A stretch of DNA of 64,000 nucleotides, taken from positions 1 to 64,000 of the forward strand of contig JAEUPL010000013.1 in assembly GCA_016790165.1 (NCBI GenBank), written 5' to 3'. Origin of the DNA: Burkholderiales bacterium. Its GTDB lineage: Bacteria > Pseudomonadota > Gammaproteobacteria > Burkholderiales > Casimicrobiaceae. This document shows, piece after piece, positions 1 to 7,686 of this stretch (positions within the stretch are counted from its first letter, which is position 1; each line of letters opens with the position of its first letter). The notes beneath the pieces are model-generated. The model searched no databases. It saw nothing but the letters and a program-made list of their open reading frames with translations, and was not told the DNA's origin. A program made the position numbers and the translations under genes.

Positions 1-2
1 TC

Positions 3-137
3 AGCCTGCTAGCCGACAATTCGGAGATCAAGTGGGTGTTCGTGGGGAATCGATGCGCTGAATGCGGCACCCTTGGTTCAATGGTCGATTGGAAGATTGG
101 CTATGCGCCCTCACTACAGCTCCTCAGCGAGGCCTAA
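3..137 (+). CDS. C-terminal 44 codons of an unknown protein (cut by window start)
   Basis: Frame 3 is open from the window edge to a TAA at 135-137. It reads as plausible protein, with a Trp-Val-Phe-Val-Gly stretch, a Cys-Ala-Glu-Cys-Gly pair and an Asp-Trp-Lys-Ile-Gly-Tyr segment. The other two forward frames stop within the first 60 bases. The CxxC spacing could bind metal, but too little is present to assign a family. The gene begins outside the window. Confidence 0.55.
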   Translation, partial: SLLADNSEIKWVFVGNRCAECGTLGSMVDWKIGYAPSLQLLSEA

Positions 138-452
138 CCCCTCGTATATGGACTCCCCCCAAAGGACAAGAAACTGATCGATAGGTCTGGCGAAACGGAA
201 GTGCTTGCAGTCGCGCGGTGACGTAAATGCGCCGGCAACATAGGTGGGCTCTGATGTGGCCCGTGCCATCATGGAATCTGCGTGAGCGCGGTGCCAATCG
301 CTACAAGCGGCAGACGACGAATCGTTGCCAGAGGCGTTATCGGCAATGCGCGCTCTGGAGTGTTTCCGGTAAGCCATGAAGGGCGATCAATCTCTCGAAA
401 CAAAGCGGGGACAGTGAAAGAGTGACAGCGCGGTATCAGCGCAGCAGCGTAG

Positions 453-472
453 CCCGGATGCTCGCATCCGGG
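453..472. repeat. short perfect inverted repeat (8-bp arms)
   Basis: CCCGGATG at 453-460 and CATCCGGG at 465-472 are separated by CTCG. This GC-rich hairpin resembles the small dispersed hairpins common between genes of GC-rich proteobacteria. No T-run follows on either strand, so it is not a standard intrinsic terminator. Confidence 0.6.
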
Positions 473-668
473 TTCCCGTAGTCCCATCGCGAAGCGATCA
501 AGAATCCTGCCCGACCGCCCCTTCAGCCCGCGCCGAGGAGCGCAGCGTATCGCGGTCCAAGATGCGTTGTCGTCGCGCATTCTCGACCGAATCGCTCCTA
601 GGGTCGCGATTCGTCCCGCGAAACGCGAGCACCACAGGATGAAGCGGGCTGCGGGGCGAGCGCTTTTG

Positions 669-698
669 GTTACTTTTGTCGCGACTGACAAAAGTGAC
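669..698. repeat. inverted repeat with 12-bp arms (one mismatch)
   Basis: GTTACTTTTGTC at 669-680 and GACAAAAGTGAC at 687-698 pair with a single mismatch around a 6-base spacer. The central 9 bp of each arm match perfectly. It lies about 130 bp before the glycosyltransferase start. Similar ACTTTTGTC/GACAAAAGT repeats are frequent between genes in several proteobacterial genomes (recall, not checked). It could be a protein-binding palindrome or part of a dispersed repeat. Confidence 0.6.
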
Positions 699-828
699 TG
701 GCCCCGCGCGGCCACTGAGCGCGCTGGTCGCCCGCCTGCCAAATCTGATCGTCAAGCCATCCGACCCAACGACCGCCTCAGGGCGAACGGGCAATGGGCA
801 TCCGGCTCCGCCCCGATATGCTTCACCC

Positions 829-1647
829 ATGTGGAATGCCTGCATCGTCGTTCACCACCCCGATTGCGCCGTCCTGGCGCGGACGCTGGCCAGTTGCGAA
901 GCGGCACCGGGGCTGGCGCGTGGCTTGGTGGTGGACAACAGTGATGATGACAGCGCAGAACATGCGCTGCGAGCGCTGCTCGCGCAATTCCCGCGCTTTG
1001 CCTACCGCCGCAATCCCGCGGGCAACGCCGGGTTTGGCCATGCACATAACCTGGCGTTTCGGGAATTGCCGCCTGCGCCCTTGCATGCGGTGGTGAATCC
1101 GGATGTGCGCTTTCTGCCGGGCGCCCTGCAGGTGCTGCTCGATGCCATGGTGCGTGACGCATCGATCGTGCTCGCGGGCCCGGCGCTGTTTTTCCCCGAC
1201 GGTGAGCGGCAGTATCTTTGCAAACGCTATCCCACGCTACGCGCGCTGTTCGCGCGGCGCTTTGCATCGGGCGCCATGCTGAAGCGTCTGGCGCTGGCCC
1301 GCGATGCCGATTTTTACGAGATGCGTGATGCCGACTACACGCGCGAAATCGAGCCCGAGTTCATGTCTGGCGCGTTCATGTTGTTTCGCCGCGAAACCTA
1401 TGCGGCGCTCGGTGGATTTGATGAACGTTTCTTCATGTACCTGGAAGACTGCGACATCACACTCCGCGCGCGACAGCTTGGTCGTGCCGTCTATGTGCCC
1501 GACGCGCAGTTCACGCACGAGTGGGCGCGCGGCTCGCACCGCTCGCGCTGGCTGACGTGGGTCACCATCGTGTCGGCGTTCAAGCTCTGGAACAAACACG
1601 GCTGGCGCTGGCGTGACGCGCGGATCGACGCCGGCGGCCGGCCATGA
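829..1647 (+). CDS. family-2 glycosyltransferase, rhamnosyltransferase-like
   Basis: The 272-residue protein probably transfers a sugar from a nucleotide donor onto a surface polysaccharide on the cytoplasmic side of the membrane. It has the GT-A layout of WbbL-type enzymes: an N-terminal VDNSDDDS segment, an NAGFGHAHN motif, a VNPDV donor/metal motif near residue 90, and a C-terminal GGFDERFFMYLEDCD block typical of rhamnosyltransferases. The ATG at 829 was chosen because it places a normal family N-terminus (MWNACIVV). The longer frame upstream runs through the inverted repeat. The stop overlaps the next gene by 4 bp (ATGA), which implies translational coupling. Donor and acceptor are unknown. 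Confidence 0.85.
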   Translation: MWNACIVVHHPDCAVLARTLASCEAAPGLARGLVVDNSDDDSAEHALRALLAQFPRFAYRRNPAGNAGFGHAHNLAFRELPPAPLHAVVNPDVRFLPGALQVLLDAMVRDASIVLAGPALFFPDGERQYLCKRYPTLRALFARRFASGAMLKRLALARDADFYEMRDADYTREIEPEFMSGAFMLFRRETYAALGGFDERFFMYLEDCDITLRARQLGRAVYVPDAQFTHEWARGSHRSRWLTWVTIVSAFKLWNKHGWRWRDARIDAGGRP

Positions 1648-2633
1648 AAGTCGCGGTGACCGGTGCTGGCGGCTACGTCGGTCGGCATTGCGTGCTGGCG
1701 CTACTCGCCGCTGGGCACGAGGTGCTGGCGCTGTCGTCGCAACCCGAGCCCAATCCGATGCCGCACGCAGGCAGCAACACGACGCGCGCGCAATGGAAAA
1801 CCGTCGATTGGGCCGACGCAGCCGCCGTGGCCCGCGCTATTGATCAAAACGTGGACGTGGCAATTCACACTGCCGCACGTGTTCACGTCACGGGGGTGGC
1901 GGCGCGCGATGAACAGGCCTTCGTGCGCGCCAACGTTGATCTCACACGCCAACTCGCTCAGGCCGCCGCCGAGGTCGGCCTGCGCCGCTTCGTGCTGCTG
2001 AGTAGTGTTGCCGTGCATGGCCTGCACGAAAGTGATCAGCCGCTGCGGGTGGATTCTGCGTTGCAGCCGCGAACCGCGTATGCGCACTCCAAACTCGGCG
2101 CCGAGCGTGCGCTAGCCGCGGTCTGTGCAACCAGCGCGTTGCAGGGGGTGGTGCTGCGGCCATCAGTGGTGTACGGCGCCGCAGCCCCCGGCAACATGTC
2201 GCAATTGCTGCGCGCCGTTGCGCGCGGCTGGCCGCTGCCGCTCGCCGCGGCAACGCGCAACCGGCGCTCGTTGCTGCATGTCGAGGCGCTGGCCGACGCG
2301 TGCCGCTGGGCGGCGTGCGAGGCGCCGGTCGCGTCGGGAACGGTGGCGACCTGGCTGGTCAGCGATGTGCATCCGGTGTCGACCGCGGCGATGGTGCGCG
2401 CGTACGCCGACGGCCTCGGTCGCGTGGCATTGCCGCTCTGGCACCTTCCGGAGGGCTTGCTGCGCAGGGGGCTTGGGTTGCTCGGCCGCTCCGCGATGGC
2501 CGCACAGTTGCTCGGTTCGCTGGTGCTCGACACGGCGCCGATTCGCACCGCGGGATGGACCGATCGTAGCGATACGCTGGAACGACTGCGGGCCTTGGGC
2601 GAGGCCTACAATCGTCAGCGACTCCTCCCCTGA
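1644..2633 (+). CDS. NAD-dependent epimerase/dehydratase (extended SDR)
   Basis: The 329-residue sugar-nucleotide epimerase or reductase begins with a Rossmann TGAGGYVG loop (about residues 6-13). It carries the SDR active-site pair as YAHSK, preceded by the usual LSS of the catalytic serine strand. The C-terminal half is variable, so the substrate cannot be named. Related proteins include GalE- and WbpP-type UDP-hexose enzymes. It is coupled to the upstream glycosyltransferase by a 4-bp overlap, which suggests the pair makes and transfers one surface sugar. rph follows 20 bp downstream. Confidence 0.85.
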   Translation: MKVAVTGAGGYVGRHCVLALLAAGHEVLALSSQPEPNPMPHAGSNTTRAQWKTVDWADAAAVARAIDQNVDVAIHTAARVHVTGVAARDEQAFVRANVDLTRQLAQAAAEVGLRRFVLLSSVAVHGLHESDQPLRVDSALQPRTAYAHSKLGAERALAAVCATSALQGVVLRPSVVYGAAAPGNMSQLLRAVARGWPLPLAAATRNRRSLLHVEALADACRWAACEAPVASGTVATWLVSDVHPVSTAAMVRAYADGLGRVALPLWHLPEGLLRRGLGLLGRSAMAAQLLGSLVLDTAPIRTAGWTDRSDTLERLRALGEAYNRQRLLP

Positions 2634-2653
2634 ACATTCCTGAAAGAATACTC

Positions 2654-3373
2654 ATGCGTCCCTCGCAGCGCACGCCGCAGCACCTGCGCCCGGTCAAGAT
2701 CACCCCGCACTTCACCCGTCACGCCGAAGGTTCGGTGTTGATCGAATGCGGCCACACCCGTGTGCTCTGCAACGCGAGTGTTGAGGAGCGCGTGCCACCG
2801 CACAAGAAGGGCTCCGGCGAGGGCTGGGTCACGGCGGAGTACGGCATGCTGCCGCGCTCCACGCACACGCGCACCAAGCGCGAGGCCGCGAGTGGCAAGC
2901 AGAGCGGCCGGACGCAGGAAATCCAGCGCCTCATCGGCCGCTCGCTGCGCGCCGTGGTTGATTTGAAAAAGCTGGGCGAACGGCAGATCACACTCGATTG
3001 CGATGTGCTGCAGGCCGATGGCGGCACGCGTTGCGCCTCGATCACGGGGGCCTATGTCGCACTGGCGATCGCCTGCAACAAGTTGGTGGCCGCGGGCACG
3101 TTGCCGGTCTCGCCGCTGGTCGATTCGGTCGCCGCGGTGTCGGTAGGCATCTACGAAGGCATGCCCGTGCTCGATCTCGATTATGACGAAGACTCCAACT
3201 GCGAGACCGACATGAACGTCGTGATGACCGGCAGCGGCGGTTTTGTCGAAGTGCAAGGCACCGCCGAAGGCAAACCGTTTTCGCGCGACGAAATGGACGC
3301 GTTGCTCGCGTTGGCTGCGCAGGGGCTGAAGCAACTCGGCGACGCGCAACGCTCGGCGATTGCGGGCGCGTAA
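2654..3373 (+). CDS. rph: ribonuclease PH
   Basis: This phosphorolytic 3'-5' exoribonuclease trims tRNA 3' ends. The 239-residue length is normal for the family. Recognisable blocks are the N-terminal [20 protein letters not shown], the [17 protein letters not shown] segment with the phosphate-site arginines, [12 protein letters not shown], and the C-terminal [18 protein letters not shown] acidic metal site. In many betaproteobacteria rph is next to rdgB and hemW. Here those genes lie about 9 kb further on, separated by accessory genes. Confidence 0.97.
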   Translation: MRPSQRTPQHLRPVKITPHFTRHAEGSVLIECGHTRVLCNASVEERVPPHKKGSGEGWVTAEYGMLPRSTHTRTKREAASGKQSGRTQEIQRLIGRSLRAVVDLKKLGERQITLDCDVLQADGGTRCASITGAYVALAIACNKLVAAGTLPVSPLVDSVAAVSVGIYEGMPVLDLDYDEDSNCETDMNVVMTGSGGFVEVQGTAEGKPFSRDEMDALLALAAQGLKQLGDAQRSAIAGA

Positions 3374-3392
3374 ACGGCGCGCCAGGAGCAGC

Positions 3393-4475
3393 ATGGCCAC
3401 CGACACCAGCGTTCACGCCGATCCGCCCACGTGGAAAGAGGCGCGGCGCGACATGCTGCGCTGGTTCGTGCGTGTGCTGGTGATGAATACATTCATTGCC
3501 GTTGCATTGTGGGCTGGTGGCATGGGGCCGTTCGATCAACAAATGGTCTATTCGCAGTCCATTGGTCTGTCGATTTGGTTGATCCTCAACAGCGCCGCCG
3601 TGCTGTGGAGCCGCAAGACGGGGCTGCGTGGGCTGCCGCGCGGTGGGCTGTTGGTGGCGCTGATGGCGGTGGCGATTGTGGGCGGGTTTCTGATCGGCAC
3701 GCGCATCGGCAACGCCTACGCCGGTTCGGAGGCGGCGTTTGTCTCCAGCGGCAACCCGCGCCTCATGGCGGCGATGTTTTTGATGACGGTGGCCGTGGGC
3801 ATCGCGGCGACGTATCACTTCTACGCCGAGAGCCGCGGCGCGGAGCTTTCGCGTGCGCTCGCGCAAACGGAGCGACAGGCCGCCGAAGCGCGTCTCACAC
3901 TCCTGCAGTCGCAACTTGAGCCGCACATGCTGTTCAACACGCTGGCCAATCTGCGCGCGCTGATCGCGACCGATCCGCCGCAGGCGATCACGATGCTCGA
4001 CCAACTGAACGATTACCTGCGCGCAACGCTTTCCGCCTCGCGACAACCGATGCACCCGCTGGAGAACGAGTTTGATCGCTTGCGCGATTACCTCGCGCTG
4101 ATGAGCGTGCGCATGGGAGATCGGCTGCGCGTGCGTCTGGATTTGCCCGACGATTTGCGCGCGTGGCCGGTGCCGACGCTGCTGCTGCAACCGCTCGTCG
4201 AGAACTGCATCAAGCACGGACTCACGCACGCGCCCGGCGGCGGCGAGATCGTGATTCGCGCGGAGCGTAGCGGCACGCTGTTGGCGCTCGAAGTCTCCGA
4301 CACGGGCGTCGGCTTGCCACCGGACTTTTCGTCCACCGCAGCGGGTGGTGGCTTCGGTCTTGCGCAGGTGCGCGAGCGCCTCGCGACCACCTACGGCGAC
4401 GGCGCGACGATGAGCATCGCCGCCAATTCACCGCACGGCACGGTGGTGCGTATCGCGCTTCCGCCCGCCGCATGA
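3393..4475 (+). CDS. LytS-type membrane histidine kinase
   Basis: The 360-residue sensor kinase has four predicted membrane helices (about residues 22-42, 52-72, 86-103, 124-142) and little periplasmic sequence. A coiled linker leads into a His_kinase (PF06580) domain with the phospho-acceptor at H178 in QLEPHMLFN. The ATP-binding domain has its N-box at PLVENCIKHG (N271) and a DTGVGLPP G-box. The ATG at 3393 was chosen because AGGAG sits just upstream; the longer frame overlaps rph. The stop overlaps the response regulator by 4 bp, so the two form a coupled pair. The signal is unknown. Confidence 0.9.
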   Translation: MATDTSVHADPPTWKEARRDMLRWFVRVLVMNTFIAVALWAGGMGPFDQQMVYSQSIGLSIWLILNSAAVLWSRKTGLRGLPRGGLLVALMAVAIVGGFLIGTRIGNAYAGSEAAFVSSGNPRLMAAMFLMTVAVGIAATYHFYAESRGAELSRALAQTERQAAEARLTLLQSQLEPHMLFNTLANLRALIATDPPQAITMLDQLNDYLRATLSASRQPMHPLENEFDRLRDYLALMSVRMGDRLRVRLDLPDDLRAWPVPTLLLQPLVENCIKHGLTHAPGGGEIVIRAERSGTLLALEVSDTGVGLPPDFSSTAAGGGFGLAQVRERLATTYGDGATMSIAANSPHGTVVRIALPPAA

Positions 4476-5353
4476 TGCCGAGCACGCCGCAGGCCACCGC
4501 CACGACCGCGCTCATCGCCGAGGACGAGCCGCTGCTCGCACGCGCGCTGCGTGCAGAGCTCGCGACTGCGTGGCCCGAACTCACCATTGCCGACGTCGCG
4601 AGCGACGGCCGTGCCGCGCTCGACAAAGCGTTGGCGTTGCGGCCCGACGTGCTGTTCTTCGACATCAACATGCCGCTGATGACCGGGCTCGAAGCCGCCG
4701 CCGCGCTCGCCGACGCGTGGGTGACCGAGGGCGTCGACGCACGCGCGTTTCCACTGCTCGTCTTTGTCTCGGCCTACGACGACTACGCGCTGCAAGCCTT
4801 CGAAACGCACGCCGTGGACTACCTCGTCAAACCCGTGCAACCCGCGCGCTTGCAAAAGACCGTGGCCAAACTCAAAGCAACGCTCGCCAGCCGCGCGCCG
4901 GCCGCGAGCAGCAGCGCCAGAGAAGCCGCGCTCGAACACACGCTTGCGCAACTGCGCCATCTGCTCGCACCGCCAACGCTCGCCACAGCAATCGCGCCTG
5001 GACAAACGCCGTCCGCGCCGCTCAGCGTCATCCAGGCCAGCCTCACCACCGCTGCCGGTTCCGCGCTCGTCATGGTGCCCATCGAAGACGTGATTTATTT
5101 CGAAGCCGCCGACAAATACGTGCGCGTGCTCACGGCGGATCGCGAAGTCCTGATCCGCACGCCGCTCAAAGACCTGCTGCCACAGCTCGACCCCAACCGC
5201 TTCTGGCAAATCCACCGCGGCACCATCGTGCGCGCCAGCGCCATCGAGTCATTCAGCCGCGACGAAGCAGGCAAGATGACCCTCACCCTACGAGGCCGCC
5301 GCGAACGCCTCGTCGTCAGTCGGCTGTACGGGCATCTGTTCAAAGCGATGTAG
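4472..5353 (+). CDS. LytTR-family response regulator
   Basis: The 293-residue protein is the partner of the preceding kinase. The receiver domain (about 12-130) carries the acidic pocket EDE at 17-19, the phosphorylated Asp at D64 (FFDINMP) and the conserved Lys in DYLVKPVQP. An alanine-rich linker (about 140-185) leads to a LytTR DNA-binding domain (about 190-290) with the typical IEDVIYFEAADKYV and FWQIHRGTIV blocks. LytTR proteins bind direct repeats with beta strands; the target promoters are not evident here. Its stop codon overlaps the first bases of a dispersed palindromic repeat. Confidence 0.92.
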   Translation: MMPSTPQATATTALIAEDEPLLARALRAELATAWPELTIADVASDGRAALDKALALRPDVLFFDINMPLMTGLEAAAALADAWVTEGVDARAFPLLVFVSAYDDYALQAFETHAVDYLVKPVQPARLQKTVAKLKATLASRAPAASSSAREAALEHTLAQLRHLLAPPTLATAIAPGQTPSAPLSVIQASLTTAAGSALVMVPIEDVIYFEAADKYVRVLTADREVLIRTPLKDLLPQLDPNRFWQIHRGTIVRASAIESFSRDEAGKMTLTLRGRRERLVVSRLYGHLFKAM

Positions 5354-5477
5354 CTTTATGGCTCCGGCGACCGGTGGGCGGTCGTTGGCGGGTGATTTTT
5401 GCTAACGTCGACTTTCTGCTGCTGGACACACGAATGACCGCCGGGCAGTCATTCGCGCGCGATTTTTTCGGAAAGCT
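5352..5477. repeat. dispersed palindromic repeat, copy A
   Basis: A 126-bp imperfect palindrome with ends AGCTTT (5352-5357) and AAAGCT (5472-5477). It contains hairpin CGACC/GGTCG (5368-5384), a GTCGACTT core (5407-5414), and hairpin CGAATGAC/GTCATTCG (5431-5455). It belongs to the same family as the repeats at 7491, 16268, 43997 and 59960. It begins in the stop codon of the LytTR regulator. No other feature was seen up to the next gene at 5642. Confidence 0.6.
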
Positions 5478-5641
5478 GTTGAGGGGCGAGCTCCGCGAAT
5501 TGTCGCGCCTCGACTGGTCACGTGAGTGGGCATCAGTCGCTCAAGGCAGCCTGCATAGCCCTCGCGTCGCGCCCTACACTGCGCCGACGGTTGCGCGTCA
5601 AAAAACCCTTTGAACTGCACTGCCAACACAGGAGACACGTC

Positions 5642-6037
5642 ATGAAAAGCAACCCCGTCGTCCATTTCGAAATTTACGTTCAGGACATGAACCGCGCCAA
5701 AGCGTTTTATGAAGGCGTGCTCGGCATCAAGCTCGAGAAGATGCCCGCGCCGACGCCGGAGATGGATCTGGACATGTGGTTCTTTCCGTATGACCCGGAA
5801 ACGGGCATGAGCACCTACGGCGCAGGCGGCGCGCTGGTTAAGATGGACGGCTTTTCGCCCGGCAGCGGCGGCACGTTGGTCTACTTTGGTTGCGACGACT
5901 GCGCGGTTCCGGCGGCACGCGCCGCAGCGCATGGCGGGAGCCTGTGCAAGGAAAAAACCTCCATCGGTCAGCACGGTTTCTACGCACTTGCGCAAGACAC
6001 GGAAGGCAACACGATTGGCTTCCATTCGATGGCGTAG
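5642..6037 (+). CDS. VOC-family (glyoxalase-like) protein
   Basis: A 131-residue protein with the vicinal-oxygen-chelate fold. It opens with a first beta-alpha module (VVHFEIYVQDMNRAKAFYEGV) and has a second module near residues 75-130 (GGTLVYFGCDD ... EGNTIGFHSM). Such proteins are small metal-dependent lyases, isomerases or dioxygenases, or metal-free binding proteins. The substrate cannot be told. The ATG at 5642 follows AGGAG with good spacing; a longer frame upstream runs into non-coding repeat. The next gene, 50 bp downstream, is another VOC-fold protein. Confidence 0.85.
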   Translation: MKSNPVVHFEIYVQDMNRAKAFYEGVLGIKLEKMPAPTPEMDLDMWFFPYDPETGMSTYGAGGALVKMDGFSPGSGGTLVYFGCDDCAVPAARAAAHGGSLCKEKTSIGQHGFYALAQDTEGNTIGFHSMA

Positions 6038-6087
6038 CGCCCGCTTTGGTTTTGTCGATTAGGTTTCCCTCGCAACAGGAGAACACG

Positions 6088-6555
6088 ATGTCCAGCACGA
6101 TTCGCACCTGCCTCTGGTTTGGTGATGGCCGTGGCCATGAAGCCGCCGAGTTTTACTGCGCGTTGATTCCCGGAAGCCGCATTGAGAAGGCGTTTCACGG
6201 CGACGCAGGACACGGCGCGTTCTCGGTGATCGATTTCTCGCTCGGCGGTGTGCCGTATCAAATTCTGGACGCCGGGCCGATGTTCACGCTCACCGAAGCG
6301 GTGTCGATTTCGGTCGCGACCGACGATCAAGCCGAGTCAGATCGGCTTTGGGCTGCGCTCACCGCCAACGGCGGCACGGAGAACCACTGCGGTTGGCTCA
6401 AGGACCGCTACGGCGTGTCATGGCAAATCTATCCCAAGCGATTGACCGAATTGACAACGCACTCCGACAAGAATGTCGCCGCCAAGGCAATGGCGGCGAT
6501 GATGCAACAGATGAAAATCGACATCGCGGTGATTGAGGCGGCGGTGCGTGGGTAG
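6088..6555 (+). CDS. PhnB-like VOC-superfamily protein
   Basis: The 155-residue protein resembles the family often mis-named 3-demethylubiquinone-9 3-methyltransferase (PhnB-like, PF06983). Supporting blocks are TCLWFGDGRGHEAAEFYCALIPGS near the start, FSLGGVPYQILDAGP in the middle, and the C-terminal GGTENHCGWLKDRYGVSWQIYP. No true methyltransferase motif is present. The start is set by AGGAG 8 bases upstream of the ATG at 6088. It probably shares a transcript with the preceding VOC gene. The stop codon lies directly against a 162-bp palindromic element. Confidence 0.85.
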   Translation: MSSTIRTCLWFGDGRGHEAAEFYCALIPGSRIEKAFHGDAGHGAFSVIDFSLGGVPYQILDAGPMFTLTEAVSISVATDDQAESDRLWAALTANGGTENHCGWLKDRYGVSWQIYPKRLTELTTHSDKNVAAKAMAAMMQQMKIDIAVIEAAVRG

Positions 6556-6556
6556 G

Positions 6557-6718
6557 GGAAACGCTGAACAAGTCCCACGCGCACGTCGCATCGTCGGGCT
6601 TGGGCGATCTGCAAGCCAAAAATTTCTCGTCATAGCCCCGCTATGACTCCAAATTTTCGACTCCCAGCTCATCCCAATCCGACGCGCGACGTATCGCGCA
6701 GACTTGTTCAGCGTTTCC
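6557..6718. repeat. 162-bp palindromic element with 18-bp perfect ends
   Basis: GGAAACGCTGAACAAGTC at 6557-6574 is the exact reverse complement of 6701-6718. The interior is also largely self-complementary and closes on GTCATAGC/GCTATGAC near 6632-6650. The whole unit could fold as one long cruciform or RNA hairpin. It has no reading frame of its own and sits between a VOC gene and the toxin-antitoxin operon. It looks like a non-autonomous miniature repeat, or a long hairpin separating transcripts. Confidence 0.7.
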
Positions 6719-6772
6719 TTAGCCATGTGTGTGCGCTTGATTGCTGCGTGACGGGTGTGCACTTTGTGCGGC

Positions 6773-6792
6773 ATGTATCCCATGTGATACAT
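6773..6792. promoter_or_regulatory. probable autoregulatory operator of the toxin-antitoxin pair
   Basis: ATGTATC (6773-6779) and GATACAT (6786-6792) form a perfect 7-bp inverted repeat with a 6-bp spacer. It ends 7 bases before the toxin start codon. HigA/XRE-type antitoxins normally repress their own promoter through such palindromes. No convincing -35/-10 pair was identified. Confidence 0.5.
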
Positions 6793-6799
6793 TTGCGCT

Positions 6800-7096
6800 A
6801 TGCTTGAGGTCCGCCAGACAGCCACCTACGCCAAGTGGTTCTCGGCGCTTCGTGATCGCACAGCGAAGACGCGTATCGACATTCGGATTCGTCGGCTTTC
6901 CCTCGGGAACCCAGGCGACGTGAAGCCGGTTGGAGAGGGCATTTCTGAATTGCGCATTGATCATGGACCCGGATACCGGGTCTACTTCACGCAGAAGGCC
7001 GGCGTGTTCGTTGTCTTGCTCGCGGGCGGCGACAAGTCATCCCAAGACCGGGATATCCGAAACGCAAAACTGCTCGCTGCCGAGCTTGAGGAGTAG
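6800..7096 (+). CDS. RelE/ParE-superfamily toxin (HigB-like)
   Basis: This 98-residue protein is of the addiction-module killer type and is expected to act as an mRNA-cleaving or otherwise growth-arresting toxin. Family hallmarks are the N-terminal YAKWFSALRD helix, the RIDIRIRRLSLGNPGDVKPVGEGISELRI stretch and the GYRVYFTQ strand with basic and aromatic residues. The end reads LLAGGDKSSQDRDI. The toxin comes first in the operon, as in HigBA, and the antitoxin starts 4 bp after its stop. Activity is inferred from family only. Confidence 0.88.
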   Translation: MLEVRQTATYAKWFSALRDRTAKTRIDIRIRRLSLGNPGDVKPVGEGISELRIDHGPGYRVYFTQKAGVFVVLLAGGDKSSQDRDIRNAKLLAAELEE

Positions 7097-7100
7097 AAAC

Positions 7101-7406
7101 ATGGCAAGAACTGTCACCACGCTATGGGATCCTGCGGAACACCTTCGCACCGAGGAGGACATGGCCGCGTATCTTGAAGCTGCCTTGGAAGAAGGTGATC
7201 CCACCCTTGTCGCTGCCGCGCTCGGTGACATCGCCCGCGCTAAAGGCATGAGTCAGGTTGCACGCGATGCTGGACTGGGTCGCGAGAGCCTGTACAAGGC
7301 ACTTTCTCCTGCCGGGAACCCCGAGTTCGCCACCATCCTCAAGGTCGTGGCCGCCCTTGGGTTGCAACTGCATGCCACACCGGCACCGGCGCGAGGCGCG
7401 GTCTAA
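7101..7406 (+). CDS. HigA-like antitoxin (XRE/HTH type)
   Basis: The 101-residue partner of the upstream toxin carries a helix-turn-helix around residues 50-85 (MSQVARDAGLGRESLYKALS) and the PEFATILKVVAALGLQL block of addiction-module antidote proteins. The N-terminal part (about 1-40) is expected to wrap the toxin. The ATG at 7101 follows GAGGAG at the end of the toxin gene, so the two are translationally linked. It probably represses the operon through the palindrome at 6773-6792. Confidence 0.88.
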   Translation: MARTVTTLWDPAEHLRTEEDMAAYLEAALEEGDPTLVAAALGDIARAKGMSQVARDAGLGRESLYKALSPAGNPEFATILKVVAALGLQLHATPAPARGAV

Positions 7407-7490
7407 CACATCGTTCGCCTCGCACACGGAGCGCGCTTGCAACGACGGTTGAGGCGTTCAACGACGCGAAATGTTCCACGAGACGCGCTA

Positions 7491-7608
7491 CAGCTTTTTG
7501 CCTCCGGCGACAGCCAGATGGTCATTGCAACCGTTTTTACTGGATTCTCGACAAAGTAATTTTTTCGGCTAGAACGACAGTAGGAAGGTCGCTGAGCGCG
7601 AAAAGCTG
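7491..7608. repeat. dispersed palindromic repeat, copy B
   Basis: A 118-bp element with perfect 8-bp ends CAGCTTTT (7491-7498) and AAAAGCTG (7601-7608). Inside are a GCGACAGCCAGATGGTC hairpin region near 7508-7524 and an AACGACAGTAGGAAGGTCG region near 7573-7591. Read on the opposite strand it aligns well with copy D at 16268. It lies 85 bp after the antitoxin gene and 78 bp from the end of the minus-strand barrel gene. Confidence 0.6.
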
Positions 7609-7686
7609 TATACCACTCGCCGTGTGAATTCGCGCTCGTTGTCGCGCGCGTTCAGCGCCGCGCCCCCCAGCGAACCGCGGCGTGTC

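Larger units (their letters stand above)
138..828. other. gene-poor stretch upstream of the glycosyltransferase
   Basis: About 690 bases with no convincing gene. Several overlapping frames are open on both strands, but none looks like a protein family and they conflict with each other. The stretch holds two inverted repeats (453-472 and 669-698, listed separately). It may be a decayed gene region or a repeat-rich spacer. Confidence 0.5.

Noticed and set aside
567-944. plus-strand open frame with possible start at 567
   Set aside because: It runs through the inverted repeat at 669-698 and into the glycosyltransferase in another frame; no family resemblance.
3042-4229. 395-codon minus-strand open frame opposite rph and the LytS-type kinase
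   Set aside because: Crosses two solid plus-strand genes and has shadow-frame composition.
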